A stretch of 64,000 nt of DNA. Source: Arthrobacter sp. AZCC_0090. Its GTDB lineage: Bacteria > Actinomycetota > Actinomycetes > Actinomycetales > Micrococcaceae. This document shows positions 1 through 8,443 of this stretch, piece by piece. Both the position numbers and the translations under genes were made by a program. The DNA lies in NCBI RefSeq assembly GCF_014207375.1, contig NZ_JACHEE010000001.1, positions 124,001 to 188,000 on the forward strand. Direction: 5' to 3'. Under the pieces are notes generated by a model. The model was not told the DNA's origin. It ran no database searches and saw only the letters and a list, made by a program, of their open reading frames with translations. The stretch's first letter is position 1, and each line of letters begins with the position of its first letter.

Positions 1-342
1 GAGGACGCCGTCCTCATAAGTGGCAAGAATGCCGTCCCCGCTCACCCCACGGGGGAGAGTGATGCTACGGGAGCGTTCACCGTAGCGGAGCTCGCTGCGG
101 TAACCCTTCTTGACTACATGTTCGGCGTTCTCCTCGCGCCGCGCCTGAATGTGCAGGGTGTCGTCGTCGACGCTGATGTCGACGTCCGTCTCGGGGTCGA
201 TTCCCGGCAGATCGATTCTGACAACAAGTGTGTCCCCCTCTTGGTATTGCTCGATGCGAAGCGAAGGGTCAGCTTCGCCTTGGAGGAAGCGTCGGACGGG
301 CTCCGGGACTTCGAGTCCGCTGCGTCGGAGAAAGTTGTCCAT
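1..342 (-). CDS. Hsp20/alpha-crystallin family small heat-shock protein (3' end outside window)
   Basis: The reverse strand from 342 gives 114 in-frame codons that run off the left edge. The N-terminus is MDNFLRRSGLEVPEPVRRFL. It is followed by an alpha-crystallin-type beta core with an 'RIDLPGID' turn and an acidic 'DVDISVDDDTLHIQA' strand, as in Hsp20 holdases that keep unfolded proteins soluble in the cytoplasm. An ideal ribosome site (AGGAGG, 347-352) lies just upstream of the ATG. The C-terminal IXI motif is not visible because the gene is cut. Family assignment is by eye but strong. Confidence 0.85.
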   Translation of the reverse strand, partial: MDNFLRRSGLEVPEPVRRFLQGEADPSLRIEQYQEGDTLVVRIDLPGIDPETDVDISVDDDTLHIQARREENAEHVVKKGYRSELRYGERSRSITLPRGVSGDGILATYEDGVL

Positions 343-523
343 GATGACCTCCTGATAGGTGCCCATTGCCAGCCAATACGGGCTTGCTGGGATGAGAAAA
401 AAGCTACGCCTAGCGTGCTCGCGTGGATAGCCCCGGGCTCTTTCGGAGTCGGCGCCCATGGATCAACTGCCCAATCTTGACGTCCGGTGTGCTCAGTCGG
501 AAACTGAGCATAGGAGGCGCGCC

Positions 524-721
524 GTGGGCAATTTACCGTGGATACTCGTGCTAATTATCCCATCACTAGGCTTCATCCTCTTCCTGATTTACGCAAATAT
601 TCGGTTGGCGGCCAGGCGGAGAGCTCTTGGGTTGCCCCCACTAGGACTGACTCCAGTTCGTTCGAAGACTCGGCACAGGAAGCATCACAAGTACGTGATC
701 ATTCATCGCGTCAAACACTGA
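524..721 (+). CDS. small single-span basic membrane protein, unknown function
   Basis: This is a 65-aa product starting at GTG 524, chosen because TAGGAGG (511-517) sits at correct distance. The in-frame ATG at 458 has no such site. Residues about 3-30 (PWILVLIIPSLGFILFLIYA) form one hydrophobic helix, and the remaining tail is rich in Arg, Lys and His. The arrangement suggests a membrane-anchored peptide with a basic cytoplasmic tail. No family is recognised. A hairpin that includes the stop codon follows it directly. Confidence 0.5.
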   Translation: MGNLPWILVLIIPSLGFILFLIYANIRLAARRRALGLPPLGLTPVRSKTRHRKHHKYVIIHRVKH

Positions 722-745
722 GAAGGGCTCCAAGGACCTTCTCAG
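718..745 (+). terminator. stem-loop overlapping the stop of the small membrane gene
   Basis: CTGAGAAGG (718-726) and CCTTCTCAG (737-745) are perfect 9-bp arms around a 10-nt loop. The T run after it is weak (CGCTTTGG), so it is a probable but not classical intrinsic terminator. Confidence 0.5.
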
Positions 746-859
746 CGCTTTGGTGCCGGAGGTCCGGCCTGTCTGATGGAACTCGAGATGCCTTGACCGG
801 ATGGACCCAACGCGAGCATGCTGGTGCCTGTTCGCTTTGCTCTTTCAGGAAGGCCGACG

Positions 860-1666
860 ATGTTCTCTCCCGGCTCTGCATCCCTAACTTTACGCATTCG
901 GCTGGTTTGCTCGGTGGTGATAGCTGCCGTCCTGTTGCTGGTTGCGGTACCGGCGGAGGCAGCCACCCCAGGAAGCGGCAACGACGTGTCCTGGCCCCAA
1001 TGCGGCAAGACCCTGCCAAAAGGCCAGACGTTCGCCATCGTGGGCGTGAACAATGGCTTGGCCAACACCACGAACCCGTGCCTGGCTGCAGAGCTGACCT
1101 GGGCACGTACATCGAAGGGCGGGACGGCTCAGCCGCTGGTTGCCCTTTATGCGAATACCGCCAATCCCGGCGCGGCCGGGTCGTGGTGGCCCACGAGTAA
1201 CACCTATGGCGGGACCGCAGTGAGCAATCCGTACGGACAATGCACGAGCGGAAGCGTTGATGCCGCCTGCTCCTACATGTACGGGTACGCCAAGGCGTAT
1301 GACGACGCGAACAGCCGTGGAGTGAGCAACCCCGGCTCTTACACTTGGTGGCTAGATGTCGAGACGGGCAATAGCTGGTCTACGGACCAGACGGCGAACA
1401 GGGCGGACCTGGAGGGCATGGTGGCCTACTTCGCGAGCATTGGGACCTCCGCGGGTCTCTACTCCACCGCAGCCCAGTGGAACCAGATCGTCGGGACGGT
1501 TCCGTCATCGAGCAGCCTCTACACCTTGGGCAGCTGGCTGCCGGGGGCGAGTTCGCTGGCCTTGGCGAAACGCAAATGTTCCAACGCACCCCTGACCGGC
1601 GGTGGCAAGGTCACCCTCACCCAATACGTCTCGGGCGGTTTCGACTACGACACTTCCTGCGTCTGA
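860..1666 (+). CDS. secreted GH25-like (lysozyme-type TIM barrel) protein
   Basis: The product is 268 aa. Start ATG 860 is preferred over 818 because AGGAAGG (847-853) precedes it. Residues 1-34 form a signal peptide (hydrophobic VVIAAVLLLVAV, then AEA-A). The mature chain opens with 'NDVSWPQCG', a pattern typical of actinobacterial GH25/DUF1906-like barrels. A 'WWLDVE' strand near residue 175 carries the Asp-x-Glu pair expected of GH25 muramidase active sites. Several cysteines fit a secreted fold. It is likely to be exported and may act on peptidoglycan or another glycan. Substrate is not established by sequence. It is monocistronic. Confidence 0.65.
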   Translation: MFSPGSASLTLRIRLVCSVVIAAVLLLVAVPAEAATPGSGNDVSWPQCGKTLPKGQTFAIVGVNNGLANTTNPCLAAELTWARTSKGGTAQPLVALYANTANPGAAGSWWPTSNTYGGTAVSNPYGQCTSGSVDAACSYMYGYAKAYDDANSRGVSNPGSYTWWLDVETGNSWSTDQTANRADLEGMVAYFASIGTSAGLYSTAAQWNQIVGTVPSSSSLYTLGSWLPGASSLALAKRKCSNAPLTGGGKVTLTQYVSGGFDYDTSCV

Positions 1667-1680
1667 CCCACCAACGCGTG

Positions 1681-2364
1681 TCAGCTCTGATGGAAGTCCG
1701 CGGCCTTCGGAGCGTCGAGCATTCCGGCGACTTTCTCTTCCAGAGCTGCGATGGTCGCTTCGGGAAGGACAATCAGGCCATCCAATTCGCGCCGGGCACG
1801 CTTGTAGGCTGTCTGCCGCTCTGCCGGCGTCGCCGCGCTGTCCGAAGCGATTCTGAGCAGCTTCCTGGCGGTGGCGAGCCGCTGACGCTCGGGCCCGGAA
1901 AAATTGCTGTCCTTGACGCGTTTGGCTTCCCGCTCGGCTACATCAAACGCCAATTCAAAGCTGCGCACGGCGGCGCGGTATTCCGCCAGCCGGGCCGCCG
2001 TCGTCATATCTCCCGGTGCCGCAGGGCGCAAACCGTCTGCCTCCCGTTTGGCCCGAAGGAAGGCCACGGTGAGCGGTTCGCGCACATCTGACATAGCAGG
2101 AAAATCAATGAGTTTCCCGACGTCAAGCTCGTAGTCCAGCCATCGCCGGTTCACCGCGTCATGAGCCTCTTGCAGCCGGAGGACTTCCGTTTGGCTGGCC
2201 TGCTCGGCCTGCGTCGCCTCGGTCTGGAGCCGGTAGAGTTCCACCCGACGGCGATGCCGCTGTTCGCTGGCCCTGGACCAGGACCGCGCCCATCCGCCAG
2301 CCAAGCCGCTCAGGGGAAAGACTAGCCACCAGTAGTGGCTGAGGAAATCGAAGAAGGGGTTCAC
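1681..2364 (-). CDS. membrane-anchored coiled-coil protein, unknown function
   Basis: The product is 227 aa. An N-terminal hydrophobic helix (about residues 5-24, FLSHYWWLVFPLSGLAGG) is followed by a long charged alpha-helical region rich in Glu, Arg and Ala (about 35-80 and 110-200), suggesting coiled coil. It therefore looks like an inner-membrane tethered cytoplasmic rod. No catalytic motif or known family is recognised. It ends 14 bases from the convergent secreted-protein gene. Confidence 0.55.
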   Translation of the reverse strand: MNPFFDFLSHYWWLVFPLSGLAGGWARSWSRASEQRHRRRVELYRLQTEATQAEQASQTEVLRLQEAHDAVNRRWLDYELDVGKLIDFPAMSDVREPLTVAFLRAKREADGLRPAAPGDMTTAARLAEYRAAVRSFELAFDVAEREAKRVKDSNFSGPERQRLATARKLLRIASDSAATPAERQTAYKRARRELDGLIVLPEATIAALEEKVAGMLDAPKAADFHQS

Positions 2365-2395
2365 CGCTTCATCGTCCCACCGGCCCGGACCTGTC

Positions 2396-2533
2396 TCAAG
2401 GGGCCAAAGCCAGGAAGGCGGCGCGCTTGGCGGTGGGTGGAGTTTCCGGGGTGAACAGGCGCTCTCGCCCGTAGAATTTGGGGTTGCGGCGTGCCGTCGT
2501 CGTGGTATGGAGACGGTCTGCGAAGCCGCTCAT
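2396..2533 (-). CDS. possible 45-aa ORF (weak)
   Basis: ATG at 2533 opens a 45-codon frame (MSGFADRLHTTTTARR...) ending at TGA 2396. Codon use is gene-like but there is no ribosome site and no recognisable family. It may be a remnant or chance. Confidence 0.2.
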   Translation of the reverse strand: MSGFADRLHTTTTARRNPKFYGRERLFTPETPPTAKRAAFLALAP

Positions 2534-2554
2534 CGAAGGGACGGACTCAGAAAA

Positions 2555-3499
2555 CTAGCGGATCCCCTGGAGCCAGTCCGTCAGGAGAGGCAGGACGACG
2601 GAGCTGTGCATCGCGCTGATGTGGTCGTGGCCGGGAAGTACTTGGACATCCCATCCAGCCTCAATGAGGGATTGCTTGTGTAACGCCAGGGGCTCACCGA
2701 TCTTGACGTGGACACTGCCCCATTCTGGTCCGTATTCGATTCGGTCCTCCGCGCCGGCGAAGGCTAGCCTCGGCAAATCGCGAGGGACCAATGCAGAGGA
2801 ATCGTCGAAGTCCTGGAGAGCCTCGTAGAGAGTGACGAATTGGCGCGTTTGTGCCTCGTTCGTTTGAACGGGAATCGAATCCCAGTCTCCAGGCTCAACG
2901 TCAGAGGCCGGTGAAGGAACCTGATTGGCAGATTGTGCGGCCATCGAGTGTGCTGCCCGGGTGACCGCCAGCATGCTCTCGTAGGGTCCATCGAGGGGCG
3001 GGTATCCGCCCATGGCCAATGCCCAGAGGCGGTCGGTGCGGATTGCCAGTTGCAACCCGCAGAGCGCCAGCCAGGAGTAGCCGTAGTAGGCGAAGGCCTC
3101 AGCATCAGCGGCATCGGCGATGGCAAGCAGATCAGCCGTGACATTCAAGGGGGAAAGGGTGTCCGGTGCGGGGTGCGCCATCCGATGGCCCTCGTAATCG
3201 GCAACGATGACCCGGTGTGATCGTGCGAGTCCTTTGACCAAGTTGGGTCCCAGGTCTGGATCAGCGCCCCACCGGCGCATTGTGTCGGCTTCCTCGGGCA
3301 GATAGGGAGTGAGGCGCACTGGGACCATCAGCGCACGCCCGTTCCCCTGGATGGTTATGGGGATCGTCGTGCCGTCGTGAAGAACGGCCCCAGCAGAGTC
3401 AATCACGGCTTGCCCTCCTTGTGGGTTCATGGTGATTAAGTTTGCCACTGAACCATCGCTTGCAGGCGTCGGACGAGGCCTGGGCTTGCCGAACTCCAT
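2555..3499 (-). CDS. alpha/beta-hydrolase fold protein
   Basis: The product is up to 314 aa. An alpha/beta-hydrolase pattern is visible: 'VIVADYEGHRM' (strand beta4), a nucleophile elbow 'YGYSWLAL' near residue 141 where Ser sits in G-x-S-x but the second Gly is replaced by Leu, and a C-terminal 'LPGHDHISAMHS' with the expected His. A 'FAGAEDRI' strand likely provides the acid residue. The start is uncertain. ATG 3499 and ATG 3430 (MNPQGG) are both in frame and neither has a clear ribosome site. It is divergent from the SnoaL-like gene, with little intergenic space. Substrate is unknown. Confidence 0.6.
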   Translation of the reverse strand: MEFGKPRPRPTPASDGSVANLITMNPQGGQAVIDSAGAVLHDGTTIPITIQGNGRALMVPVRLTPYLPEEADTMRRWGADPDLGPNLVKGLARSHRVIVADYEGHRMAHPAPDTLSPLNVTADLLAIADAADAEAFAYYGYSWLALCGLQLAIRTDRLWALAMGGYPPLDGPYESMLAVTRAAHSMAAQSANQVPSPASDVEPGDWDSIPVQTNEAQTRQFVTLYEALQDFDDSSALVPRDLPRLAFAGAEDRIEYGPEWGSVHVKIGEPLALHKQSLIEAGWDVQVLPGHDHISAMHSSVVLPLLTDWLQGIR

Positions 3500-3573
3500 C
3501 GACAGTCGCCCGGGCCAGGAATAGCCTTAAGCCGTCCCATTTGACCGACGAGGATGACGGAGGGGTATCCGAT

Positions 3574-3966
3574 ATGGGAGCCACAGAAAACGCTGAATTA
3601 GTCCGGCAGGGCTACGAGGCATTTAACGCAGGAGATCTGGCGACACTCAGCGAACTGTTCGCGGAGGACGCAGTCTGGTACGCAGCTGGAAGCGGCGTGC
3701 TGTCCGGAACGAAGCAAGGACGCGACGCCATCCTCGCCTACTTCGGCGAGCTGGGGGCGCGATCGCAAGGTTCCTTCCAAGCGGCAGTCCAGGACATTGT
3801 CGGCGGAGAAAACCATACATTAGCGATTCAGCAAACCCGCGCCGAAAACAACGGGAAGACCCTGGACATCGCAACCGTCATCTCCTTCGTGCTCCGCGAT
3901 GGAAAGGTCGTCGAGGGCCGGGAGTTCTTCGAGGACACGGCCCAGGCAGACGAGTTCTGGACCTGA
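3574..3966 (+). CDS. SnoaL-like / nuclear-transport-factor-2 fold protein
   Basis: The product is 130 aa. The start ATG 3574 is set by ACGGAGGGG (3557-3564). The pattern 'GYEAFNAGDLATLSELFAED', 'GVLSGTKQGRDAILAYF' and 'DGKVVEGREFFED' is typical of SnoaL-like NTF2-fold proteins, cone-shaped domains used as small-molecule isomerases, hydrolases or ligand binders. The catalytic role cannot be read from sequence. It stands first in a plus-strand run of five small enzymes (3.6-6.2 kb). Confidence 0.75.
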   Translation: MGATENAELVRQGYEAFNAGDLATLSELFAEDAVWYAAGSGVLSGTKQGRDAILAYFGELGARSQGSFQAAVQDIVGGENHTLAIQQTRAENNGKTLDIATVISFVLRDGKVVEGREFFEDTAQADEFWT

Positions 3967-4067
3967 ATATCGAATGTGGATCTCGCCTATGAAAACTCCT
4001 TGACATCCCGGGTGGTGAGGTCTATTGCTTGGCATGTCCACCCGTCCAGACCATTCAAGGAGCAGAT

Positions 4068-4364
4068 ATGGAAGCCGCACCATACGGAGTCGTGCACTTC
4101 TTCCCAGGAGGCACCAAGGACCAATACGAGGCCTCAATCGCCGTTGTTCACCCAGGAGAAGGCCGCCTGCCCGACGGTCAGACTTTCCATGCCGCAGGCC
4201 CGTCAGCTGGTGGTTGGACGATCATGGCCGTCCATGAGTCGAAGGAAAGTTGGGAAAGATTCCGCGACGGCATTCTCATGCCCCGCATGCAGGCGGGCAT
4301 CGAGGGCGGATTCGAGTCGCCCCCGGAAGAGACCGTCGTCGATCTCTACAAGGTCATGCCCTGA
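4068..4364 (+). CDS. small conserved hypothetical protein (ABM-like)
   Basis: The product is 98 aa. ATG 4068 follows CAAGGAG (4056-4062). An upstream in-frame ATG lacks a site. Features include 'YGVVHFFPGGTKDQYEASIAVVHP' and 'GWTIMAVHESKESWERFRDGILMPRM', matching the layout of short ferredoxin-like (dimeric alpha-beta barrel) proteins seen in actinobacteria. Function is unknown. A strong hairpin follows. Confidence 0.65.
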   Translation: MEAAPYGVVHFFPGGTKDQYEASIAVVHPGEGRLPDGQTFHAAGPSAGGWTIMAVHESKESWERFRDGILMPRMQAGIEGGFESPPEETVVDLYKVMP

Positions 4365-4372
4365 CCTATCCA

Positions 4373-4405
4373 GGAGGCCGCCCCCAGGTCTGGCGGGCGG
4401 TCTCC
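4373..4405 (+). terminator. stem-loop between the small hypothetical and VOC genes
   Basis: GGAGGCCGCCC (4373-4383) pairs with GGGCGGTCTCC (4395-4405) with one G-U pair. Inner CCAG/CTGG arms extend the stem. There is no marked U run, so it may be a terminator or an mRNA-stabilising hairpin. Confidence 0.5.
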
Positions 4406-4439
4406 GTCTAATCCCGGCGGAAGTGGAAAGGAAAGAGTC

Positions 4440-4787
4440 ATGGCCGCCACAGTGAACTACTTTGAAGTCGGTTCGCCGGACCCGGATGCCGCGCGGAGCT
4501 TCTACGGCCCACTTTTCAACTGGACTTTTGGTGAGTCTTCGCCCGTCGGCTACCAGATGGTGAATGGCGACAAGGGTGGGCTATGGAACACCTCCTCGCT
4601 GGACGGGACATCCTGGGCGATCTTCTATGTGCAAGTCGACGACGTGAAGGCCGCGATCGCCCGGGCCGAGTCGCTCGGTGCGAGAGTGGCCCTCCCGTTC
4701 GTCGACAACGGCGCCATCGAGTTCGCGCACCTCCTGGACCCACACGGCAACCGTTTCGGTGTGTGGCGTCCAAAACAACCTGGGTGA
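4440..4787 (+). CDS. VOC-family (glyoxalase/bleomycin-resistance fold) protein
   Basis: The product is 115 aa, one half-size VOC module. It has 'VNYFEVGSPDPDAARSFYGPLFNW' at the N-terminus, 'YVQVDDVKAAIARAESLGARV' in the middle and 'LLDPHGNRFGVW' at the end, which are the repeated beta-alpha-beta-beta-beta signatures of the family. Such small proteins dimerise to form a metal or ligand site. The start ATG has GGAAAG upstream (about 4428-4433). Substrate is unknown. Confidence 0.8.
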   Translation: MAATVNYFEVGSPDPDAARSFYGPLFNWTFGESSPVGYQMVNGDKGGLWNTSSLDGTSWAIFYVQVDDVKAAIARAESLGARVALPFVDNGAIEFAHLLDPHGNRFGVWRPKQPG

Positions 4788-4832
4788 CGGGGAACAGACA
4801 CCTTCCAGCATCGATGAAAAGGACGAAGCGCA

Positions 4833-5846
4833 GTGACACTCGATACATTGCCCGTACTCGATTTCTCACGTTTGAATGCCGGACCGGAAGAGGCTGCCCG
4901 GTTCCGTGACGAACTGCGCGATGCCATGCATGAAGTTGGTTTTCTCTACCTGGCCGGCCACGGCATCCCCCAGGAGCTGACGGATGCCATTCTCGACGTG
5001 TCGCGCCGCTTCTTCGATCTGCCCGAAGAGGAAAAGCTTGCGATCGAGAATATCCATAGTCCCCAGTTTCGCGGCTACACCCGGGTCGGCGGTGAGCTAA
5101 CTGACGGTGGGGTTGATTGGCGCGAGCAGATCGACATCGGCGTCGAACGTGACGCCGTGGAGCCGGGTCCGGGCGTTGCGGACTATTGGCGCCTGGAAGG
5201 GCCTAATCTGTGGCCAGCGGCGCTCCCGGAAATGCAGGGGATCGTCTCAGAATGGACCGAATGGTTGAGTGCCATTTCCCTTACCCTGCTGAGGGCCCTG
5301 GCAGTTTCGCTCGGCGCGCCCGAGGACACTTTTGATGCTGCATTCGCCGCACGGGCTTTCCCGGTGCTCAAGATTGTCCGATATCCGGGGGAGTCCAACC
5401 CGGAACCCAAACAGGGCGTCGGGTCCCACCGCGATGGAGGCGTGCTGACGCTGCTCCTCGTGGAGCCCGGGAAGGGCGGCCTCCAGGTCGAGTACCAAGG
5501 GAAGTGGATCGACGCGCCCCAAGTGCCGGGAACCTTTGTGGTCAACATCGGCGAAATGCTGGAACTGGCCACGAACGGCTACCTCAAGGCAACCCTGCAC
5601 CGCGTGATCTCGCCTCTTCGAGGCACTGACCGGATATCCCTGCCCTTTTTCTACAATCCTGCGCTGGACGCGAGGATGCCGCAGTTGGCGGTGAGCCCGG
5701 AGTTTCAAGCGAAGGCCCGCGGCTTGTCGGTTGACCCGACGAACAGTCCGATTCTTGAAACCTACGGTGACAACGCCCTCCGCTATCGGCTTCGGGCGCA
5801 CCCGAACGTCGTCGCGGAGCATCACGAGGACCTGCTGACAGGCTGA
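4833..5846 (+). CDS. 2-oxoglutarate/Fe(II)-dependent oxygenase, isopenicillin-N-synthase-like family
   Basis: The product is 337 aa from GTG 4833, with AAGGACG upstream. The N-terminal DIOX_N-type segment (MHEVGFLYLAGHGIP, about 32-46) is followed by the jelly-roll core. Iron ligands are H199-x-D201 (in SHRDGG) and H256 (in ATLHRV). R267-x-S269 (DRISLPFFYNP) is the expected 2-oxoglutarate clamp. All essential residues are present, so it should be active as a cytoplasmic hydroxylase or oxidase. Bacterial relatives act on varied small molecules and the substrate is not predictable here. Confidence 0.85.
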   Translation: MTLDTLPVLDFSRLNAGPEEAARFRDELRDAMHEVGFLYLAGHGIPQELTDAILDVSRRFFDLPEEEKLAIENIHSPQFRGYTRVGGELTDGGVDWREQIDIGVERDAVEPGPGVADYWRLEGPNLWPAALPEMQGIVSEWTEWLSAISLTLLRALAVSLGAPEDTFDAAFAARAFPVLKIVRYPGESNPEPKQGVGSHRDGGVLTLLLVEPGKGGLQVEYQGKWIDAPQVPGTFVVNIGEMLELATNGYLKATLHRVISPLRGTDRISLPFFYNPALDARMPQLAVSPEFQAKARGLSVDPTNSPILETYGDNALRYRLRAHPNVVAEHHEDLLTG

Positions 5847-5888
5847 CGGCGCCGGAGGGACTGACGGCGCCGGGAGGATAATGAGCGC

Positions 5889-6200
5889 ATGGACTTCGAA
5901 TTGCTCACCATCCAAGACTGTCCCCACGGGTCTGCGGCCCGTGAGCTGTTTTCCCGGGCTTTGGAATTGGAAGGAAACGATTCGGCCTTGATTTCGGTCA
6001 CGGAGATCATGTCGGACGAGGAAGCCGCGGCGTCCGGATTCCATGGATCCCCGACATTCACCATCGACGGAACTGACCTCTTCGACTCGGAGGCCGAGCC
6101 TGCTATGGCATGCCGTGTCTACCGCACCGGCGGGGGCCTCTCGGGCTTGCCCAGCTTGGAAGCTCTTCGGCAAGCCATCCAGTCGCGGCTGGCGGCGTAG
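5889..6200 (+). CDS. thioredoxin-fold small protein
   Basis: The product is 103 aa. 'LLTIQDCPHGSAARELFSRAL' followed by 'SGFHGSPTFTIDGTDLF' (cis-Pro before a strand) matches the thioredoxin/glutaredoxin fold. The usual CxxC has only its first Cys (C-P-H-G), so it would be a monothiol type if redox active. GGGAGG lies upstream with long spacing (about 12 nt). A 13-bp direct repeat (CTGACGGCGCCGG at 5843 and 5861) lies between the oxygenase stop and this gene. Confidence 0.65.
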   Translation: MDFELLTIQDCPHGSAARELFSRALELEGNDSALISVTEIMSDEEAAASGFHGSPTFTIDGTDLFDSEAEPAMACRVYRTGGGLSGLPSLEALRQAIQSRLAA

Positions 6201-6205
6201 CGTGG

Positions 6206-6245
6206 GTGAGAGGTCCGGCCCGGTTTCCCGGGCAGGACCTCTCAC
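6206..6245. terminator. bidirectional terminator between convergent genes
   Basis: GTGAGAGGTCC (6206-6216) and GGACCTCTCAC (6235-6245) are perfect 11-bp arms. The inner GCCCGG/CCGGGC pair extends the stem to about 17 bp with a TTTC loop. It sits exactly between the convergent thioredoxin-fold and aldo/keto reductase genes. Confidence 0.8.
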
Positions 6246-6256
6246 CGTCAGGCCCG

Positions 6257-7255
6257 TCAGGGGCGCGTGGTGAAGGATTCGACCTTACTGGGGTCGCGTT
6301 CAATGACAGGGTCGAGGACCGTGTCGATCCGAGCCAGCAGCTCCGGATCCAGGGTGATTCCGACGGCGGTGGCGTTGTCCACGAGCTGTTCGGGTCCCGA
6401 TGCCCCCACGATGGCAGCCGAGACGTTGCTGTTCTGCAGGACCCAGGCTAGGGCGAGGGCGGCCATGGACAGGCCGGCTTCTTCCGCGATGGGTTTCAAC
6501 GCCTGGACCCGTTCGAGTACCTCGGGACGCATGAACTTGTGCTCGGCCTTCAGTTCGCCTTCTTCCGTCGCGAAACGGTAGGCCGAGGGCGCGTTCTGGC
6601 CTGGGATGTATTTGCCGGTGAGAACCCCTTGGGCAAGGGGTGACCAGCAGATCTGGCCCAAGCCGAGTTCCTGGCTGGCGGGGACGACTTCCTCCTCGAT
6701 GACGCGCCACAGCATGGAGTATTGCGGCTGATTCGAAATGAGCTGTATTCCCAGTTCTTTGGCGAGTGCGGCGCCCGCCCGGATTTCATCGACAGTCCAC
6801 TCGGAGACGCCGACGTAAAGCGCTTTGCCTGCCCGGACGATGTCCGCGAATGCCTGCATGGTCTCTTCGAGCGGGGTTTCGTAGTCGAAGCGATGGGCCT
6901 GGTAGAGGTCGACGTAGTCCGTGCCGAGGCGACGCAGGGAACCGTTGACGGACTCCATCACGTGTTTGCGAGACAGGCCTCGGTCGTTCTTACCTTCACC
7001 GGTGGGGAAGTAGACCTTGGTGAAGATCTCCAGGCCTTCGCGCCGCACGCCTTTGAGTGCTTCGCCGAGGGCCGTCTCGGCGCGGGTGCCGGCATAGGCG
7101 TCGGCGGTGTCAAAAGTGGTGATACCCAGGTCGAGGGCCTGGCGGACGCATGCGTTTGCGGTGTCCTGATCGATCTGCTCACCGTGGGTGACCCAGTTCC
7201 CGTAGGCCAGTTCACTGATGTACATGCCGGATGAGCCGAGCTTGCGGTATTCCAT
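6257..7255 (-). CDS. aldo/keto reductase, potassium-channel beta-subunit-like group
   Basis: The product is 332 aa, an NADPH-dependent (beta/alpha)8 barrel. The catalytic tetrad is visible as D49 and Y54 (FDTADAY), K80 (FTKVYF) and H121 (QAHRFD). C-terminal cofactor-binding 'AIVGASGPEQLVDNA' is present. Best overall resemblance is to the voltage-gated channel beta-subunit/YghZ-type reductases, which reduce aldehydes. It lies directly downstream of and co-oriented with a LacI regulator (17-bp gap), so it is probably that regulator's target. Confidence 0.85.
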   Translation of the reverse strand: MEYRKLGSSGMYISELAYGNWVTHGEQIDQDTANACVRQALDLGITTFDTADAYAGTRAETALGEALKGVRREGLEIFTKVYFPTGEGKNDRGLSRKHVMESVNGSLRRLGTDYVDLYQAHRFDYETPLEETMQAFADIVRAGKALYVGVSEWTVDEIRAGAALAKELGIQLISNQPQYSMLWRVIEEEVVPASQELGLGQICWSPLAQGVLTGKYIPGQNAPSAYRFATEEGELKAEHKFMRPEVLERVQALKPIAEEAGLSMAALALAWVLQNSNVSAAIVGASGPEQLVDNATAVGITLDPELLARIDTVLDPVIERDPSKVESFTTRP

Positions 7256-7272
7256 GGCGTGCTTCTTCCTTG

Positions 7273-8349
7273 TCAGGCGGTCTCTGTCAGGTGGTTATGC
7301 GTTTTCGTGGGGGAGTAAGTTCTCGTGCGCAGTGGGCGTGGGGGTGCGGTACTGCCCCTGACCACCAACGTTGCCGGAACCATCAACGTGGTTTCGCTCG
7401 TTTCAGATGCTTGTAAGGCGGAGACCAGGAGACGTGCCGCTTCCGCCCCTTGTCGGGTCACCGAGTGGTCCATGGTTGTCAGGTCGAGGAGCCCGGAAAG
7501 CTCATGGTTGTCGAAGCCGACGACGGACATGTCTCCGGGGACGCTGATCCCGGCACCGCGGAGGGTCCCGAGCACGCCGAATGCCATCTCATCGGAGGCG
7601 ACGAAAACAGCTGTCGGCGGGATCTCGGCGCACAATAACCGGGCCATCGCTGATGATCCGCCTGCCGTCGTGTTTTCTTCGAAGACCTCATACTCAGGGC
7701 GATGGTCGAGCGCCGCTTCGCTGAGAGCGTCGCGGTAGCCAAGTAATCGCTGCGCAGGGGGGACGCCTCCCAGGGTGTTTCCGGCTGCTTGCTCGATGCC
7801 GATGAAGGCGATCCGCTCATGCCCCAGGTTCAGCAGGTGGCGCACGGCGGAGCGACCCGCATCCCTGTCCTCCACCCGTACACACGGTACGCCTGGTTGT
7901 TCGGAGCCCAGGACGGCCAGGGGAAGGCCCTGCTCCGTGAGGGCCTCCAGCTCTGCAGGTGTTGGTTGCAGGGCCAGGATGAGGACGCCGTCGGCTCGGC
8001 CCGGCAATGCAGGCCCGTCGAAAAACCTGCCGCGTGTGGCCTCATCCGCAAGTTCGTACAGCAGCACGTCGTAGCCGGCTTCACGCATGACGCTGCCGGC
8101 CGCCGCCAGGACCTGGCCGAAAAACCACTTGGACAGGCTGGGGGTGACGATCGCAACCGTGCGTGTCTTCCCCGTGGCAAGTCGGGACCCGGCAATGGAG
8201 GGTACGTACCCGAGTTCCCGCGCTATTCTTTGCACGCGCTTGCGGGTTTCCTCGGATATGCCAGGAACGTTTCGAAGAGCTCGGGAAACCGTTGAAACTG
8301 AGACCCCTGCAAGTTCGGCAACCGTGTCCACCGAAGATGTCATGCCCAT
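7273..8349 (-). CDS. LacI-family transcriptional regulator
   Basis: The product is 358 aa from ATG 8349; TTG 8352 and ATG 8343 are alternatives. The N-terminal helix-turn-helix 'VAELAGVSVSTVSRALRN' and hinge 'LGYVPSIAGSRLATGKT' precede a periplasmic-binding-protein-like sugar sensor (about 60-335). The recognition helix 'VSTVSRAL' is classical, and a perfect LacI-type palindrome lies 25 bp upstream of the start, so autoregulation and control of the aldo/keto reductase are likely. Confidence 0.9.
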   Translation of the reverse strand: MGMTSSVDTVAELAGVSVSTVSRALRNVPGISEETRKRVQRIARELGYVPSIAGSRLATGKTRTVAIVTPSLSKWFFGQVLAAAGSVMREAGYDVLLYELADEATRGRFFDGPALPGRADGVLILALQPTPAELEALTEQGLPLAVLGSEQPGVPCVRVEDRDAGRSAVRHLLNLGHERIAFIGIEQAAGNTLGGVPPAQRLLGYRDALSEAALDHRPEYEVFEENTTAGGSSAMARLLCAEIPPTAVFVASDEMAFGVLGTLRGAGISVPGDMSVVGFDNHELSGLLDLTTMDHSVTRQGAEAARLLVSALQASETSETTLMVPATLVVRGSTAPPRPLRTRTYSPTKTHNHLTETA

Positions 8350-8374
8350 CAAGATATCCCAGTAACGGTTCCTA

Positions 8375-8390
8375 TCGCAAGCGCTTGCGA
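8375..8390. promoter_or_regulatory. LacI-family operator
   Basis: TCGCAAGCGCTTGCGA is a perfect 16-bp palindrome with central CG, the signature of LacI/CcpA-type operators (AAGCGCTT core). It lies immediately upstream of the LacI/aldo-keto reductase pair. Confidence 0.85.
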
Positions 8391-8443
8391 AACCCCTATT
8401 CCATCACTCGGAGTTGGTGACTGCGCGGCTGCCCGCATAACAC